Assembly (NCBI RefSeq): GCF_000226315.1 | Contig: NC_016026.1 | Coordinates: forward strand, 2,046,001 to 2,110,000 | Direction of reading: 5' to 3' | Length of the DNA: 64,000 nt | Source: Micavibrio aeruginosavorus ARL-13 | GTDB taxonomy: Bacteria; Pseudomonadota; Alphaproteobacteria; Micavibrionales; Micavibrionaceae | Shown here: piece after piece, positions 9,200-18,397 of the stretch | Layout: each line of letters begins with the position of its first letter | How positions within the stretch are numbered: position 1 is the stretch's first letter | Made by a program: the position numbers and the translations under genes | Notes under the pieces: generated by a model | Told to the model about the DNA's origin: nothing | The model's input: only the letters and a program-made list of their open reading frames with translations | Database searches by the model: none

Positions 9200-10147
9200 A
9201 TGTCACGACCCTCTATGCCGATTTTTTCATTCCGCCCTGCTGCTTTATCACTGCTCGTGCTGGCGCTTGTGTTACCCCATGGGGCCCGAGCGGCGGATCA
9301 GGAAAAAATCAAGGCCGTGACCACCTTCACCGTTATTGCTGACATTGCCCGCAATGTCGCGGGCGATGCCGCCATCGTTGAATCCATCACCAAGCCCGGC
9401 GCCGAAATTCACGATTACCAACCCACCCCGCAAGACATTATCCGCGCCCAAGGGGCCGATATTTTATTGTGGAACGGTATGAATCTGGAACGCTGGTTCG
9501 AACGGTTCCTGCAAGATGTGAAAGACGTGCCCAGCGTCGTCGTCTCCGACGGGGTTGAACCTATTTCGATTTACGAAGGCCCCTATACCGGAAAACCCAA
9601 CCCACACGCATGGATGTCGACGGAAAACGCCATTTTATATGTCGACAATATCCGCAAAGCGTTTATCGCCGCAGATCCGGCCAATGCCGATATTTATAAC
9701 AAAAACGCCCGCGCATACACCGACCAGATCCGTGTCATCAAGGCCGATTTGACCCCGATGCTGGAGAATATTCCCAAAGACCAACGTTATCTGGTCACCA
9801 GCGAAGGGGCGTTCAGCTACCTCGCTCGCGATCTCAAGATGAAAGAAGTTTATCTGTGGCCGATCAACGCCGATCAGCAGGGCACCCCGCAACAGGTGCG
9901 CGCCGTCATTGACCGCGTGCGTGAAAAAAATATCCCGGTCGTGTTCAGTGAAAGTACAATATCGGACCGCCCGGCAAAGCAGGTCGCATCGGAAACAGGC
10001 GCGGCCTATGGTGGCGTTCTCTATGTCGATTCACTCAGCACAGAAGACGGCCCGGTCCCGACGTATCTGGACTTGCTGAAGGTCACCACCCGGACCATCG
10101 CCGAAGGGTTTCAAGCGGCCATGAAGAAAACAGCGGAGAAAAAATAA
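9200..10147 (+). CDS. sitA: Manganese/iron ABC transporter, periplasmic binding protein
   Basis: This cluster A-I metal-binding protein of 315 residues belongs to the SitA/YfeA/PsaA type. A signal peptide ends at ARA-ADQ. Metal ligands are visible: His in AEIHDY, His in KPNPHAWMS, Glu in [10 protein letters not shown] and Asp in YVDSLS. The segment [12 protein letters not shown] and the phrase [12 protein letters not shown] are characteristic of SitA/YfeA rather than ZnuA, and the His-rich loop of ZnuA is absent. I chose ATG 9200 because AAGGAG lies about 10 bases upstream; an in-frame ATG at 9152 sits inside the operator dyad. It captures Mn(II) or Fe(II) in the periplasm and hands it to SitC/SitD. 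Its stop overlaps the sitB start by one base. Confidence 0.92.
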   Translation: MSRPSMPIFSFRPAALSLLVLALVLPHGARAADQEKIKAVTTFTVIADIARNVAGDAAIVESITKPGAEIHDYQPTPQDIIRAQGADILLWNGMNLERWFERFLQDVKDVPSVVVSDGVEPISIYEGPYTGKPNPHAWMSTENAILYVDNIRKAFIAADPANADIYNKNARAYTDQIRVIKADLTPMLENIPKDQRYLVTSEGAFSYLARDLKMKEVYLWPINADQQGTPQQVRAVIDRVREKNIPVVFSESTISDRPAKQVASETGAAYGGVLYVDSLSTEDGPVPTYLDLLKVTTRTIAEGFQAAMKKTAEKK

Positions 10148-11016
10148 TGAACGACGCCACCATTCACCTGCACAATGTCGGCGTGACATACCCGAACGGG
10201 CACAGCGCCCTGCATGACGTCAATGTCACGCTGCATTCCGGGGTGATTTGCGGCCTGGTCGGGGTGAATGGGGCGGGGAAATCGACGCTGTTCAAAACCA
10301 TGATGGGGTTTATCACCCCCACCACGGGCACGGTGACCATTGCCGGGCAAAGCGTGAAGCAGGCCTTGCGCCGAAATATGGTCGCCTATGTCCCGCAGAC
10401 GGAGGAAGTGGACTGGAACTTCCCCGTGCTGGTCGAAGATGTGGTGATGATGGGGCGGTACGGCCATATGGGTTTCCTGCGCACCCCGAAACAACCCGAC
10501 CGTGACGCGGTGGACAGCGCTCTGAAACGCGTCGGTATGTTTGATTACAAAAAACGCCAGATTGGTGAGCTGAGCGGTGGCCAGAAAAAACGTATTTTCG
10601 TCGCCCGTGCGCTGGCCCAGGGTGGGTCGATCATCCTGCTGGATGAACCCTTCACCGGCGTTGATATTAAAACCGAAGCCTCCCTGATCGAATTATTCCG
10701 GTCACTGGCCGCCGAAGGGCGGATGATTCTGGTCTCTACCCACAATCTGGGCAGTGTGCCGAGTTTTTGTGACGAGGTCATTTTGATCAATCGCACGGTC
10801 GTCGCCTATGGCCCGGTGGAAACCACCTTTACCGAAGCCAATTTGACCAAAGTCTTTGGCGGTATGTTGCGCCACCTGCAACTGGCGGGTCGCGATCTGC
10901 ATGATGACGAAGATTCACGGTGTGTCACGGTGTTGACCGATGATGAACGCCCGCTGGTTCTGTACGGAGAACAAGGCGGTGAGCGGATCGTGAAAACAGG
11001 ACGCGATAAGCCATGA
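10147..11016 (+). CDS. sitB: Manganese/iron ABC transporter, ATPase
   Basis: This ABC ATPase of 289 residues powers the SitCD permeases. It shows Walker [10 protein letters not shown], a Q-loop region ([13 protein letters not shown]), the ABC signature LSGGQKKR, Walker B IILLDEP and a switch histidine (STHNLG). The TEEVDWNFP phrase is typical of the Mn/Fe/Zn-chelate importer ATPases. After about residue 230 the C-terminal tail ([21 protein letters not shown]) is a family-specific extension. The gene is translationally coupled on both sides: one base shared with sitA and a four-base ATGA overlap with sitC. Confidence 0.93.
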   Translation: MNDATIHLHNVGVTYPNGHSALHDVNVTLHSGVICGLVGVNGAGKSTLFKTMMGFITPTTGTVTIAGQSVKQALRRNMVAYVPQTEEVDWNFPVLVEDVVMMGRYGHMGFLRTPKQPDRDAVDSALKRVGMFDYKKRQIGELSGGQKKRIFVARALAQGGSIILLDEPFTGVDIKTEASLIELFRSLAAEGRMILVSTHNLGSVPSFCDEVILINRTVVAYGPVETTFTEANLTKVFGGMLRHLQLAGRDLHDDEDSRCVTVLTDDERPLVLYGEQGGERIVKTGRDKP

Positions 11017-11870
11017 TCGACCTGCTGCTCGAACCCTTTACCTATATGTATATGGTGAAAGCCATCGGCGTCAGCGCCCTGGTTGGATGCGTTTGCGCGT
11101 TCTTGTCATCGTACCTGATGCTCAAGGGCTGGTCCCTGATGGGGGATGCGCTGGCGCATTCCATCGTGCCCGGTGTGGCGCTGGCCTATCTTCTGGCTTT
11201 GCCTTACGCTGTCGGCGCGTTTTTTGCGGGGCTTCTGGCCGCGGGCAGCATGGCGCTGGTGCGGCAGAAAACAAAATTGCGCGAAGACACGATTATCGGG
11301 CTGATCTTCACCACATTTTTTGCCGTTGGCCTGTTGCTGGTGTCCATTAACCCGATGGCGGTGAATATTCAATCCATCGTTTTGGGCAATATTCTGGCCA
11401 TTTCCGATTCCGACGTGATGCAAGTGGTGATTATTTCCGTGATCTGCCTGATTGCGCTGACCTTAAAATGGCGGGATTTGATGGCGGTGTTTTTTGATGA
11501 AAAGCACGCCCAATCCATCGGCCTGCATGTCATGCCGTTGAAAATCCTGTTCTTCACCTTGCTCAGCGCCGCGACCGTGGCTGCGTTGCAAACCGTGGGC
11601 GCATGCCTGGTCATCGCCATGGTGGTTACGCCGGGGGCAACGGCGTATCTGTTGACCGACCGTTTTGGCCGCTTGATTGCCATTGCCATGGTCATTGGCA
11701 CGCTGACCAGCGCCATGGGGGCCTATGCCAGCTATTACCTGAACGCCAATCCGGGCGGGTTAATTGTGTGTTTGCAAACCATCCTGTTTTTCGGCGCATT
11801 CCTGTTTTCGCCGAAATACGGGCTGGTGCCACGCAAACGCGCGATGCGTAACACCGCAATGGGGGTATAG
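11013..11870 (+). CDS. sitC: Manganese/iron ABC transporter, permease 1
   Basis: This inner-membrane permease of the ABC-3 family has 285 residues and about eight to nine hydrophobic helices. The conserved family phrase [24 protein letters not shown] occurs near residues 31-54, in a cytoplasmic loop that contacts the ATPase. Together with SitD it forms the translocation channel; the two are paralogues, consistent with a heterodimeric Sit-type importer rather than the single ZnuB permease of zinc systems. It overlaps sitB by four bases and is separated from sitD by three. Confidence 0.92.
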   Translation: MIDLLLEPFTYMYMVKAIGVSALVGCVCAFLSSYLMLKGWSLMGDALAHSIVPGVALAYLLALPYAVGAFFAGLLAAGSMALVRQKTKLREDTIIGLIFTTFFAVGLLLVSINPMAVNIQSIVLGNILAISDSDVMQVVIISVICLIALTLKWRDLMAVFFDEKHAQSIGLHVMPLKILFFTLLSAATVAALQTVGACLVIAMVVTPGATAYLLTDRFGRLIAIAMVIGTLTSAMGAYASYYLNANPGGLIVCLQTILFFGAFLFSPKYGLVPRKRAMRNTAMGV

Positions 11871-11873
11871 GAC

Positions 11874-12716
11874 ATGGACACGCTGTACTCATTTCTGATC
11901 GAACCGCTGTCGCATGATTTTATGCAGCGCGCGCTCATCATCTCCACCATGATCGGGGTGGTGTGTTCGGTTTTTTCCTGCTTCCTCGTCCTCAAGGGCT
12001 GGTCCCTGATGGGGGATGCGGTGTCGCATGCCGTCCTGCCGGGCATTGCCATTGCTTATGTCGCTGGTATCCCCATGGCCATCGGCGCGTTTGCCGCAGG
12101 CCTGCTCTGCGCCATCGGCACGGGGTATTTAAAGAACAACAGCCGGGTGAAAGAAGACGCCGTGATGGGCATTTTGTTTTCCGGCATGTTTGCGCTTGGG
12201 CTGGTCCTGCTGACCAAAATTGAAACCGACGTGCATTTGCTGCACATCCTGTTCGGCAACGTATTGGGCATTTCCACCCGCGATATGGTCGAAGCCGGAA
12301 CCATTGCCGCCATCGTGACCGCCATTATGGCGGTAAAGCGTCGCGACTTGATGCTCTATTGCTTTGACCCCGCGCATGCCGCCGTTCTGGGCCTGCCGAT
12401 CAAATTGCTGCATTTCGGCCTGCTCACCCTGCTGGCCCTGACCATCGTTTCGGCATTGAAGGCGGCGGGGATTATTCTGGTTGTCGCCATGTTGATTGCG
12501 CCGGGGGCCATCGGTTTTCTGACCACCCGGTCATTTGACCGCATGATGATGGTGGCCGTTGGTGTTTCGGTCTTTTCCTGTCTGGCCGGAACGATTATAA
12601 GTTTCCACATCGATGCGGCGACGGCCCCATTGATTGTTGTTATTCAATCCCTGTTCTTTCTGGGGGCTTTGGTGTGGTCCACCACACGCCGCACAACGGT
12701 AAAGGCAAACGCATGA
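11874..12716 (+). CDS. sitD: Manganese/iron ABC transporter, permease 2
   Basis: This second ABC-3 family permease has 280 residues and the same topology as SitC. It carries the matching loop [20 protein letters not shown] and a conserved glycine-rich helix (KAAGIILVVAMLIAPGAIGF). It pairs with SitC to carry the metal released by SitA across the inner membrane. Its TGA stop overlaps the ATG of the regulator gene mntR (ATGA), so transporter and regulator are translated as one unit. Confidence 0.92.
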   Translation: MDTLYSFLIEPLSHDFMQRALIISTMIGVVCSVFSCFLVLKGWSLMGDAVSHAVLPGIAIAYVAGIPMAIGAFAAGLLCAIGTGYLKNNSRVKEDAVMGILFSGMFALGLVLLTKIETDVHLLHILFGNVLGISTRDMVEAGTIAAIVTAIMAVKRRDLMLYCFDPAHAAVLGLPIKLLHFGLLTLLALTIVSALKAAGIILVVAMLIAPGAIGFLTTRSFDRMMMVAVGVSVFSCLAGTIISFHIDAATAPLIVVIQSLFFLGALVWSTTRRTTVKANA

Positions 12717-13147
12717 CACCCAAGAAGAAAAAACTGGTTCTGGCCGACCCGCAAACCCAATCGCAATGGTTTTCCCGCGTGCGCGAAGCGCACCAGACCG
12801 AAACCACCGAAGATTATGTGGAACTGATCGCCGATCTGATCGATGCGCAACAAGAAGCACGCCTGAGCGATTTATCCGCCCGGCTGGGCGTGTCCCACGC
12901 CACGGCCAGCAAGGTCATCTCTCGCCTGAAAGACGAAGGATACGTGGACAGCGAACCCTATCGCTCCATCTTTCTGACCGACAAGGGCCGTACATTGGCG
13001 CAAAAATGCAAGGAACGGCACGAAATCGTTCTGGCCTTCCTGATCCGGCTGGGCGTGCCGCCAGATACGGCCGAATTTGATGCCGAGGGCATCGAGCACC
13101 ATATCAGCGCCGAAACGCTGGACATTTTCCGCCGCTTCAAGGGGTAA
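12713..13147 (+). CDS. mntR: Manganese-responsive DtxR/MntR-family regulator
   Basis: This protein of 144 residues has a winged helix-turn-helix (RLSDLSARLGVSHATASKVI, then SRLKDEGYVDSEPYRSIFLTDKG) and a C-terminal dimerisation/metal domain (HEIVLAFLIRLGV, EGIEHHIS). These fit the MntR branch of the DtxR family, which lacks the SH3 domain of full-length DtxR. ATG 12713 was chosen because it overlaps the sitD stop; a longer in-frame start at 12674 would lie deep in sitD. With Mn(II) bound it would repress the operon, probably through the dyad at 9143-9160, giving negative feedback on uptake. Confidence 0.9.
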   Translation: MTPKKKKLVLADPQTQSQWFSRVREAHQTETTEDYVELIADLIDAQQEARLSDLSARLGVSHATASKVISRLKDEGYVDSEPYRSIFLTDKGRTLAQKCKERHEIVLAFLIRLGVPPDTAEFDAEGIEHHISAETLDIFRRFKG

Positions 13148-13221
13148 GCCCCCTTTTCCACCGCCCGCGCCTGTGCTAGTCATACACCATAATAAACACG
13201 CACAATGACGGTGAGCGGACC

Positions 13222-13440
13222 ATGACGATCGAACAAGCGCTGGAAGCAGTTTACGCCTCTCTCGACAACGATAACGAAAACATTGATGAATGCATTGATG
13301 CGTTGAAATCCGCCCTGAAAACCAATGGCGCGGCCAGCATCACCGTCGACCCGACCCGCCTGCCGCAAAATAACCGTCAGGGCCGCAAAATGATGCAATC
13401 GTATTTCAAACGCCGCGGCGTTACGGTTGTTTTTGCATAA
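13222..13440 (+). CDS. Hypothetical small protein
   Basis: This 72-residue cytoplasmic protein has an acidic helical N-terminal half (YASLDNDNENIDECIDALKS), a short linker, and a basic C-terminus (NNRQGRKMMQSYFKRRGVTV). No signal peptide, membrane segment or known motif is visible. The start has a modest GTGAG ribosome site. Codon use resembles the neighbouring genes, which supports it being real. It lies 74 bases after mntR and may be co-transcribed or separate. I do not recognise the family. Confidence 0.6.
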   Translation: MTIEQALEAVYASLDNDNENIDECIDALKSALKTNGAASITVDPTRLPQNNRQGRKMMQSYFKRRGVTVVFA

Positions 13441-13545
13441 AAATCAAAAGATTAGCCGATATATACAGATCCTTGAGCCGACACCTATATAATTGAAGGG
13501 CCATCCTTTGGTAGTATGACCCCGCAATGACATGGGATCGGGTTT

Positions 13546-15354
13546 ATGAGTGGTATTGAATTCTTCGGCATCGCCTGGGACATCTGGCTGATTTACGGCC
13601 TGATCATCGGGGTTTTTGTGGCGTTCCTGATGGAACGGATGCCGCCCGACATTATCGCGCTTGGCGCGCTGGCCATCCTGATCCTGACTGGCATCCTGAC
13701 CACCAAAGACGCGTTGAGCGTGTTCAGCAACCCGGCCCCCATCACCATCGGTGCCATGTTCATTATTTCCGCCGCGCTGGAGCGCACGGGGTGCGTTGAA
13801 TATCTGGGACGCAGTATCAACCGCTTTGCGGGCAAGGGACAGTTAGGCCTGATTTTGGCCGTCACGCCTGTGGCGCTGGTCATCTCGGCCTTCATGAACA
13901 ACACGCCCGTTGTTGTGGTTTTGACCCCCGTGCTGATCGCACTGGCCCGCAAGATGGATATTGCGTCCTCCAAGGTTTTGATCCCCTTGTCTTATGCCGC
14001 CATTCTGGGCGGGACCACAACGTTGATCGGCACCTCCACCAACTTGCTGGTCAGCGGGATCGCCGAGAATAGCGGCGCGGCCCGTTTTTCCATGTTTGAA
14101 ATCACGGCCCCCGGCCTGATTCTGGCCGCTGTCGGCACGTTATTTATGGTGTTAATTGGCCGCCATTTGCTGCCCGCGCGGCAATCGCTATCCAGCATGA
14201 TCGGCGGCGGTACGGGTAAAAAATATATCGCCCAGTTGCTGGTCCCGCATAACTCGGCCCTGATCGGACAGAAACTGACCAGTTCGATGCTGAACAAGGG
14301 TGAGGACACACATATTCTGGACGTGATCCGCCACGGCGATTCCATGAAGGATCATCTGGACGAATTGTTGCTGAAAGCCGGCGACCGCATCGTCATGGAA
14401 ACCAACGCCGGAGAAATTCTGGGCATCAAGGAATCCGGCGCGGTCGAATTCGACACCAGCACGATCAGCGATTTCGAACCGGTCAGCGCGTCCCAAAACG
14501 TCGTGGTCGAGGGGATCGTGGGCAACAACTCACCCCTGATTGGTAAAATGGTATCCGCGCTACGCTTCCGCCGCAATTATGGCGTTTACGTCGTCGGCGT
14601 GCATCAGGCTGAACACCGCACCGCCATCGGCGGCCCGAAACGCCAGCAATTGCAAATGGGCGACGCCCTGTTGCTGGAAGGTCCGATCCAGGGCATGACA
14701 CAGTTGTTCGAGGATAGCGGCCTGGTCAATTTGACGGTGCAGGAAGAACAACCGATGCGCCGGAACAAGGCGCCACTGGCCGTGCTGACCCTGATCGCCG
14801 TGGTCGGGCTGGCCGCTTTGGATGTCATGCCCATTGCGGCACTGGCGATTATCGGCGCGTTTTTTGTCGCGGTCACACGTTGTATCGAACCGCGCGATAT
14901 TTATAAAACCATCGACTGGTCTATCCTGTTCCTGATTTTTGGCATGCTGGGATTGTCATTAGGCATGGAACGCACGGGCGCGGCGGCACTGGTGGTGGAT
15001 CAAGTGGTCCAGTTGGCCGAAACGCTGGGCGGGCCGCTGATGATTCTGGCGGTGTTTTATATCCTGACATCCGTGCTGACCGAAATTGTCAGCAACAACG
15101 CCGTGGCCGCCTTGTTGGCACCGATTGCAATTGGTGTGGCCACATCACTGGGGTTGGACCCCAAGCCGTTCCTGGTCGCCGTCATGTTCGCGGCCAGCGC
15201 CAGTTTTGCCACGCCGATCGGGTATCAGACCAACACATTCGTCTATGGGGCCGGCGGGTACAAGTTTAAGGATTTTCTGGTCGTCGGGATACCGATGAAC
15301 CTGATCATGTTCGCGGTATCGATGGTTGTGATCCCGAAATTCTGGCCCTTCTAA
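13546..15354 (+). CDS. SLC13/DASS-type permease with central RCK-C (TrkA-C) domains
   Basis: This inner-membrane transporter of 602 residues has two blocks of hydrophobic helices (about residues 10-210 and 405-602). Between them lies a soluble middle with two TrkA-C-like units (AQLLVPHNSALIGQKL and VVVEGIVGNNSPLIGKMV). Each membrane half carries a conserved Asn/Thr/Gly-rich motif: FMNNTPVVVVLTPV with GTSTNLLVSGIA in the first, and VSNNAVAALLAPIAI with PIGYQTNTFVYG in the second. These repeats mark the ion transporter superfamily that contains SLC13 anion/sodium symporters. The substrate (sulfate, dicarboxylate or another anion) cannot be read from sequence. The sulfate-activation genes 2 kb away make sulfate an attractive but unproven guess. 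It is apparently monocistronic. Confidence 0.85.
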   Translation: MSGIEFFGIAWDIWLIYGLIIGVFVAFLMERMPPDIIALGALAILILTGILTTKDALSVFSNPAPITIGAMFIISAALERTGCVEYLGRSINRFAGKGQLGLILAVTPVALVISAFMNNTPVVVVLTPVLIALARKMDIASSKVLIPLSYAAILGGTTTLIGTSTNLLVSGIAENSGAARFSMFEITAPGLILAAVGTLFMVLIGRHLLPARQSLSSMIGGGTGKKYIAQLLVPHNSALIGQKLTSSMLNKGEDTHILDVIRHGDSMKDHLDELLLKAGDRIVMETNAGEILGIKESGAVEFDTSTISDFEPVSASQNVVVEGIVGNNSPLIGKMVSALRFRRNYGVYVVGVHQAEHRTAIGGPKRQQLQMGDALLLEGPIQGMTQLFEDSGLVNLTVQEEQPMRRNKAPLAVLTLIAVVGLAALDVMPIAALAIIGAFFVAVTRCIEPRDIYKTIDWSILFLIFGMLGLSLGMERTGAAALVVDQVVQLAETLGGPLMILAVFYILTSVLTEIVSNNAVAALLAPIAIGVATSLGLDPKPFLVAVMFAASASFATPIGYQTNTFVYGAGGYKFKDFLVVGIPMNLIMFAVSMVVIPKFWPF

Positions 15355-15357
15355 CGA

Positions 15358-16269
15358 TCAGGCCTCCAGCATTTCATCCCGGGTGATCCAGAACACTTCA
15401 CCCTGGCTATCCTCTGTATCCAGCCAGAGGAAGGGAAGGTTGGCATACTCATCATCAATGATGTGACGCCCCGTGCCGATTTCACACAGCAGCCCACCAT
15501 CATCGCTCAGGTAATCCGGTGCCTCGGCCAGAATACGGCGGACAATATCCATCCCGTCCCCGCCACCATCCAGTGCCATGCTTGGTTCCGCCCGATATTC
15601 CGGCGGCAACACAGCCATTTCATCAGGGTCGACATAAGGCGGGTTGGTGATGATCAAATCGTATGTTTTGCCCTTCAGCGGCGCAAACAAATCGCCCTGA
15701 TACAGATTCACGCGATCCCCCAGCTCCAGCGTTTTCACGTTCAGTTCCGCCACCGCCAGCGCATCCTTGGACAGATCCACCGCATCTACCGTTGCATTCG
15801 GGAACAAATGTGCGGCCAGAATGGCCAGACACCCGGACCCCGTGCACAAATCCAGCACCGATGTAATCTCCCACGGATCGGAAATACCGATAAAACCATC
15901 CTCGGCGCACAAAATTTCACCGATATAGGATCGCGGAACAATCACCCGTTCATCGACATAAAACGGAATACCTTGAATATAGGCCCGGTTGAGCAAATAG
16001 GACGCTGGCTTGCGCGTGGTAATGCGGGCATTGATCAGGCTGATCATCTTTTCCCGCTCGGCCCCGATCAATCGCGCATCCAGATAGGGTTCCAATTGAT
16101 CCACGGGCAGATGCAACCCCTCCAACACCATAAAAACCGCTTCGTCATAGGCATTGGTCGTCCCGTGACCGAAGACCACATTGGCTTCAATCATGCGGCT
16201 GACGCCATAGCGAATAAAATCGCGCACAGTCAAAAGATCATCCAGAGCGGTCGAAGAGGGTTGCGGCAC
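15358..16269 (-). CDS. prmB: 50S ribosomal protein uL3 glutamine N5-methyltransferase
   Basis: This S-adenosylmethionine-dependent methyltransferase has 303 residues. The helical N-terminal domain includes MIEANVVFGHGTTNAYDEA, which is diagnostic for PrmB rather than PrmC. The catalytic domain has motif I VLDLCTGSGCLAILAA and the glutamine-recognition motif NPPYV. It methylates a glutamine of ribosomal protein uL3 during assembly. The length matches the family. It converges on the SLC13 permease gene with a four-base gap. Confidence 0.93.
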   Translation of the reverse strand: MPQPSSTALDDLLTVRDFIRYGVSRMIEANVVFGHGTTNAYDEAVFMVLEGLHLPVDQLEPYLDARLIGAEREKMISLINARITTRKPASYLLNRAYIQGIPFYVDERVIVPRSYIGEILCAEDGFIGISDPWEITSVLDLCTGSGCLAILAAHLFPNATVDAVDLSKDALAVAELNVKTLELGDRVNLYQGDLFAPLKGKTYDLIITNPPYVDPDEMAVLPPEYRAEPSMALDGGGDGMDIVRRILAEAPDYLSDDGGLLCEIGTGRHIIDDEYANLPFLWLDTEDSQGEVFWITRDEMLEA

Positions 16270-16380
16270 GGTTTTCGGGTTCCTGTGTTATGGGGGATTT
16301 AAAACCACACCCCTTGTACCATTCTCCGCCCTGTCCTGTCACCCGCGCCCTGCACCCCCCCTCAGCGCCCGCCGGGCTGA

Positions 16381-16797
16381 TTATACGGCGCATAAAACGT
16401 CCACAACGCGCGCAATTTTATACCCCTCCGCCGGAGGTTTGACCCCGCGCACCCGTTTTTGCAGATACTGCCCCAGGACAAAAGGGTCATAGGATTCGGG
16501 CATCCCCGTGGGGCCGCGTGCGTCATCATCCACCACCAGATCATTGGATACGGGCACCCAATCCGGTTCATCCGCGATCAGGGAATCCATGGAAATGCCC
16601 AATGTGGTGCGCAGGCGGACAAACCCCTCCACCGGGACGCGGTCCGATCCCGCCTCATATTTCTGCACCTGCTGGTACGACACGCCCAGAATATCGGCCA
16701 GATCCCGTTGGGACAGCCCCACCACCTGCCGCAGCAGGCGCAGATTTTCGCCAATTTTTTCATTTATATTCAATTCCTTACGATTATCCTTGGCCAT
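16381..16797 (-). CDS. XRE-family DNA-binding protein
   Basis: This 138-residue protein has an N-terminal Cro/CI helix-turn-helix (LRLLRQVVGLSQRDLADILG, then VSYQQVQKYEAGSDRVP) and a short C-terminal part of unknown function. ATG 16797 is preceded by AAAGGA; an in-frame ATG at 16836 lies inside the palindrome and is less likely. It is transcribed divergently from an S24-type repressor gene, with a 28-bp palindrome between them. This gives the look of a regulatory switch, similar to SinR-like proteins common in alphaproteobacteria. No phage structural genes accompany it. Confidence 0.83.
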   Translation of the reverse strand: MAKDNRKELNINEKIGENLRLLRQVVGLSQRDLADILGVSYQQVQKYEAGSDRVPVEGFVRLRTTLGISMDSLIADEPDWVPVSNDLVVDDDARGPTGMPESYDPFVLGQYLQKRVRGVKPPAEGYKIARVVDVLCAV

Positions 16798-16817
16798 ACC
16801 CGCCCCATCCTTTAAAA

Positions 16818-16845
16818 TTATAAAAGTTGCAATCAACTTTTATAA
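16818..16845. promoter_or_regulatory. 28-bp operator-like palindrome between divergent regulators
   Basis: Perfect 12-bp arms TTATAAAAGTTG / CAACTTTTATAA flank CAAT. The related half-site ATAAAAGT is repeated again at 16842-16849. The site is 21 bases upstream of the XRE gene and 64 bases upstream of the S24 repressor gene, well placed to control both. Confidence 0.68.
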
Positions 16846-16908
16846 AAGTAACCCCGGGCACCGCCCTTGGTCAAGACCAAAAACAATTTTTGCGTGTATC
16901 TTTGATTC

Positions 16909-17559
16909 ATGGCACCACAATCAGACATCGACACTGAAACAGATTCCGATTTCATCGCGCGTATTGCACGCCTGGTCACCCGCGCCGGGGGCCAGAACGC
17001 ACTGGCGCGCGCAACCGGATTATCGCTGGGCGCTATTCAACGCTATCTGAAGGGGGGCGAACCCACACGCGGCGCGCTGATCCGTCTGGCCACGGCGGGC
17101 AATGTGTCGCTCGACTGGCTGGTCTATGGCGGGATGGATGAACAATCATCACCCGCGCATAATCCCGTTCCGGTTTATGGCTTTGCCGAATGCGGATTAC
17201 AGGGGTGGTACAATCCCGTGCGGTATAAAATCAACGCGACATTGGACTGGCCAGACCCGGAACTCTACGCCGTGGTCGCCAGCGGGTTGAGCATGGTGCC
17301 AGAGGGGATTCACCCCGGCCATATCTGCATCATCTCCCCCAACACGCGGGCGCATACGGGTGATGCGGTGTTGATCCGCCGCAATGACGGCGCATCCACC
17401 ATCAAACGTCTGGTGCGCGAAGATGATACATGGGTGCATGTGCAGGGATGGCTGGACCCGGAAAAAGAAAACGCACCACAAATCCCCTACACCGATCAAA
17501 TCAAGCGCAGCGTGATCGAACAGTTGGCCCCGGTGATTTTTATCAAGCGGCGCGCGTAA
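16909..17559 (+). CDS. CI/LexA-like repressor: XRE helix-turn-helix plus S24 peptidase domain
   Basis: This 216-residue protein has an N-terminal helix-turn-helix (GGQNALARATGLSLGAIQRY) and a C-terminal S24 domain. The predicted serine nucleophile lies in VASGLSMVPEGI and the partner lysine in GASTIKRLV, matching the Ser-Lys dyad of self-cleaving repressors. Such proteins bind operators until DNA damage and RecA trigger autocleavage, so a damage-inducible switch is likely. Some S24 repressors in non-phage settings act as general regulators. The 3' end overlaps the convergent cysQ gene by 17 bases. Confidence 0.85.
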   Translation: MAPQSDIDTETDSDFIARIARLVTRAGGQNALARATGLSLGAIQRYLKGGEPTRGALIRLATAGNVSLDWLVYGGMDEQSSPAHNPVPVYGFAECGLQGWYNPVRYKINATLDWPDPELYAVVASGLSMVPEGIHPGHICIISPNTRAHTGDAVLIRRNDGASTIKRLVREDDTWVHVQGWLDPEKENAPQIPYTDQIKRSVIEQLAPVIFIKRRA

Positions 17560-18391
17560 AGAACAATCCGTCCAGCATCGGCAAAACATCGTCCGACGCG
17601 GCGGCAAAATCCGGGTTTCTAAACCCGCGATCCGCGTGGCCGTAGGTTAAGGGATGGCCGGATTGATCCACCACATTCCCACCCGCGGCCAGCAAAATGG
17701 CATGCCCGGCCGCGCTGTCCCATTCCGATGTTTCCCCTGCGCGGATGTACAAATCCGCCTTGCCAAAGGCGATGGCGCAGAATTTTAATGCGGAACTGCG
17801 CTTCAGAAGTTTTTCAACCTTCAGCGATTCCAGATAACCATTCAAGCGATCCACATCACCATGATGCCGTGTGGTCATCACGGTCAACCCGTTGCGCGGC
17901 GCACGGCGGCAGGCAATGTCCTTTTCCTGATCATCATCCACCATGTAACGCAGCGCCGTTTCCGCGCCATACCCGGCGAACAATTCCCCAACCACCGGCG
18001 CATAAATCACGCCCAACGCCGGAACGCCGTTTTCGATGAGGGCAATATTGACGCAATATTCGCCACTGCCGCTGATAAAGCCCTTGGTCCCATCCAGCGG
18101 ATCGACCAGCCAGAAACGCGTCACACCCGCCAGATCGGGAATACGCCCCGCCGCCACCGATTCCTCGGCCACAACGGGAACCGACTCATCAATATCGGCC
18201 AGCGCCTTGATAATAATTTCTTCCGCCGCATGATCGGCCAGCGTCACAGGTGATCCATCGGCCTTGATCATCGTTTCGGGCACACCGGATTCGTCGAAAT
18301 AATTCAGCGTTTCATCCCCCGCCGCAATGGCCGCGCGGCGGACCATATTGCACAGGGCCCCATAATAAGCCGGGTCGAATAGTTTATTCAT
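17543..18391 (-). CDS. cysQ: 3'(2'),5'-bisphosphate nucleotidase CysQ
   Basis: This inositol-monophosphatase-fold enzyme of 282 residues has the metal-binding motif WLVDPLDGTKGFI, an upstream acidic pair (VVAEES) and the C-terminal motif SEWDSAAGHAILLAAGG. CysQ hydrolyses 3'-phosphoadenosine 5'-phosphate, the by-product of PAPS use, to AMP. It lies six bases downstream of cysNC on the same strand, so it is the third gene of a cysD-cysNC-cysQ operon. The C-terminal 17 bases overlap the convergent repressor gene. Confidence 0.9.
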   Translation of the reverse strand: MNKLFDPAYYGALCNMVRRAAIAAGDETLNYFDESGVPETMIKADGSPVTLADHAAEEIIIKALADIDESVPVVAEESVAAGRIPDLAGVTRFWLVDPLDGTKGFISGSGEYCVNIALIENGVPALGVIYAPVVGELFAGYGAETALRYMVDDDQEKDIACRRAPRNGLTVMTTRHHGDVDRLNGYLESLKVEKLLKRSSALKFCAIAFGKADLYIRAGETSEWDSAAGHAILLAAGGNVVDQSGHPLTYGHADRGFRNPDFAAASDDVLPMLDGLFFTRAA

Positions 18392-18397
18392 GAATGC

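Noticed and set aside
9200-12716. ZnuABC zinc importer as identity of the operon
   Set aside because: Two permeases, SitA-type motifs, no His-rich loop and an MntR (not Zur) gene point to a Sit-type Mn/Fe system.
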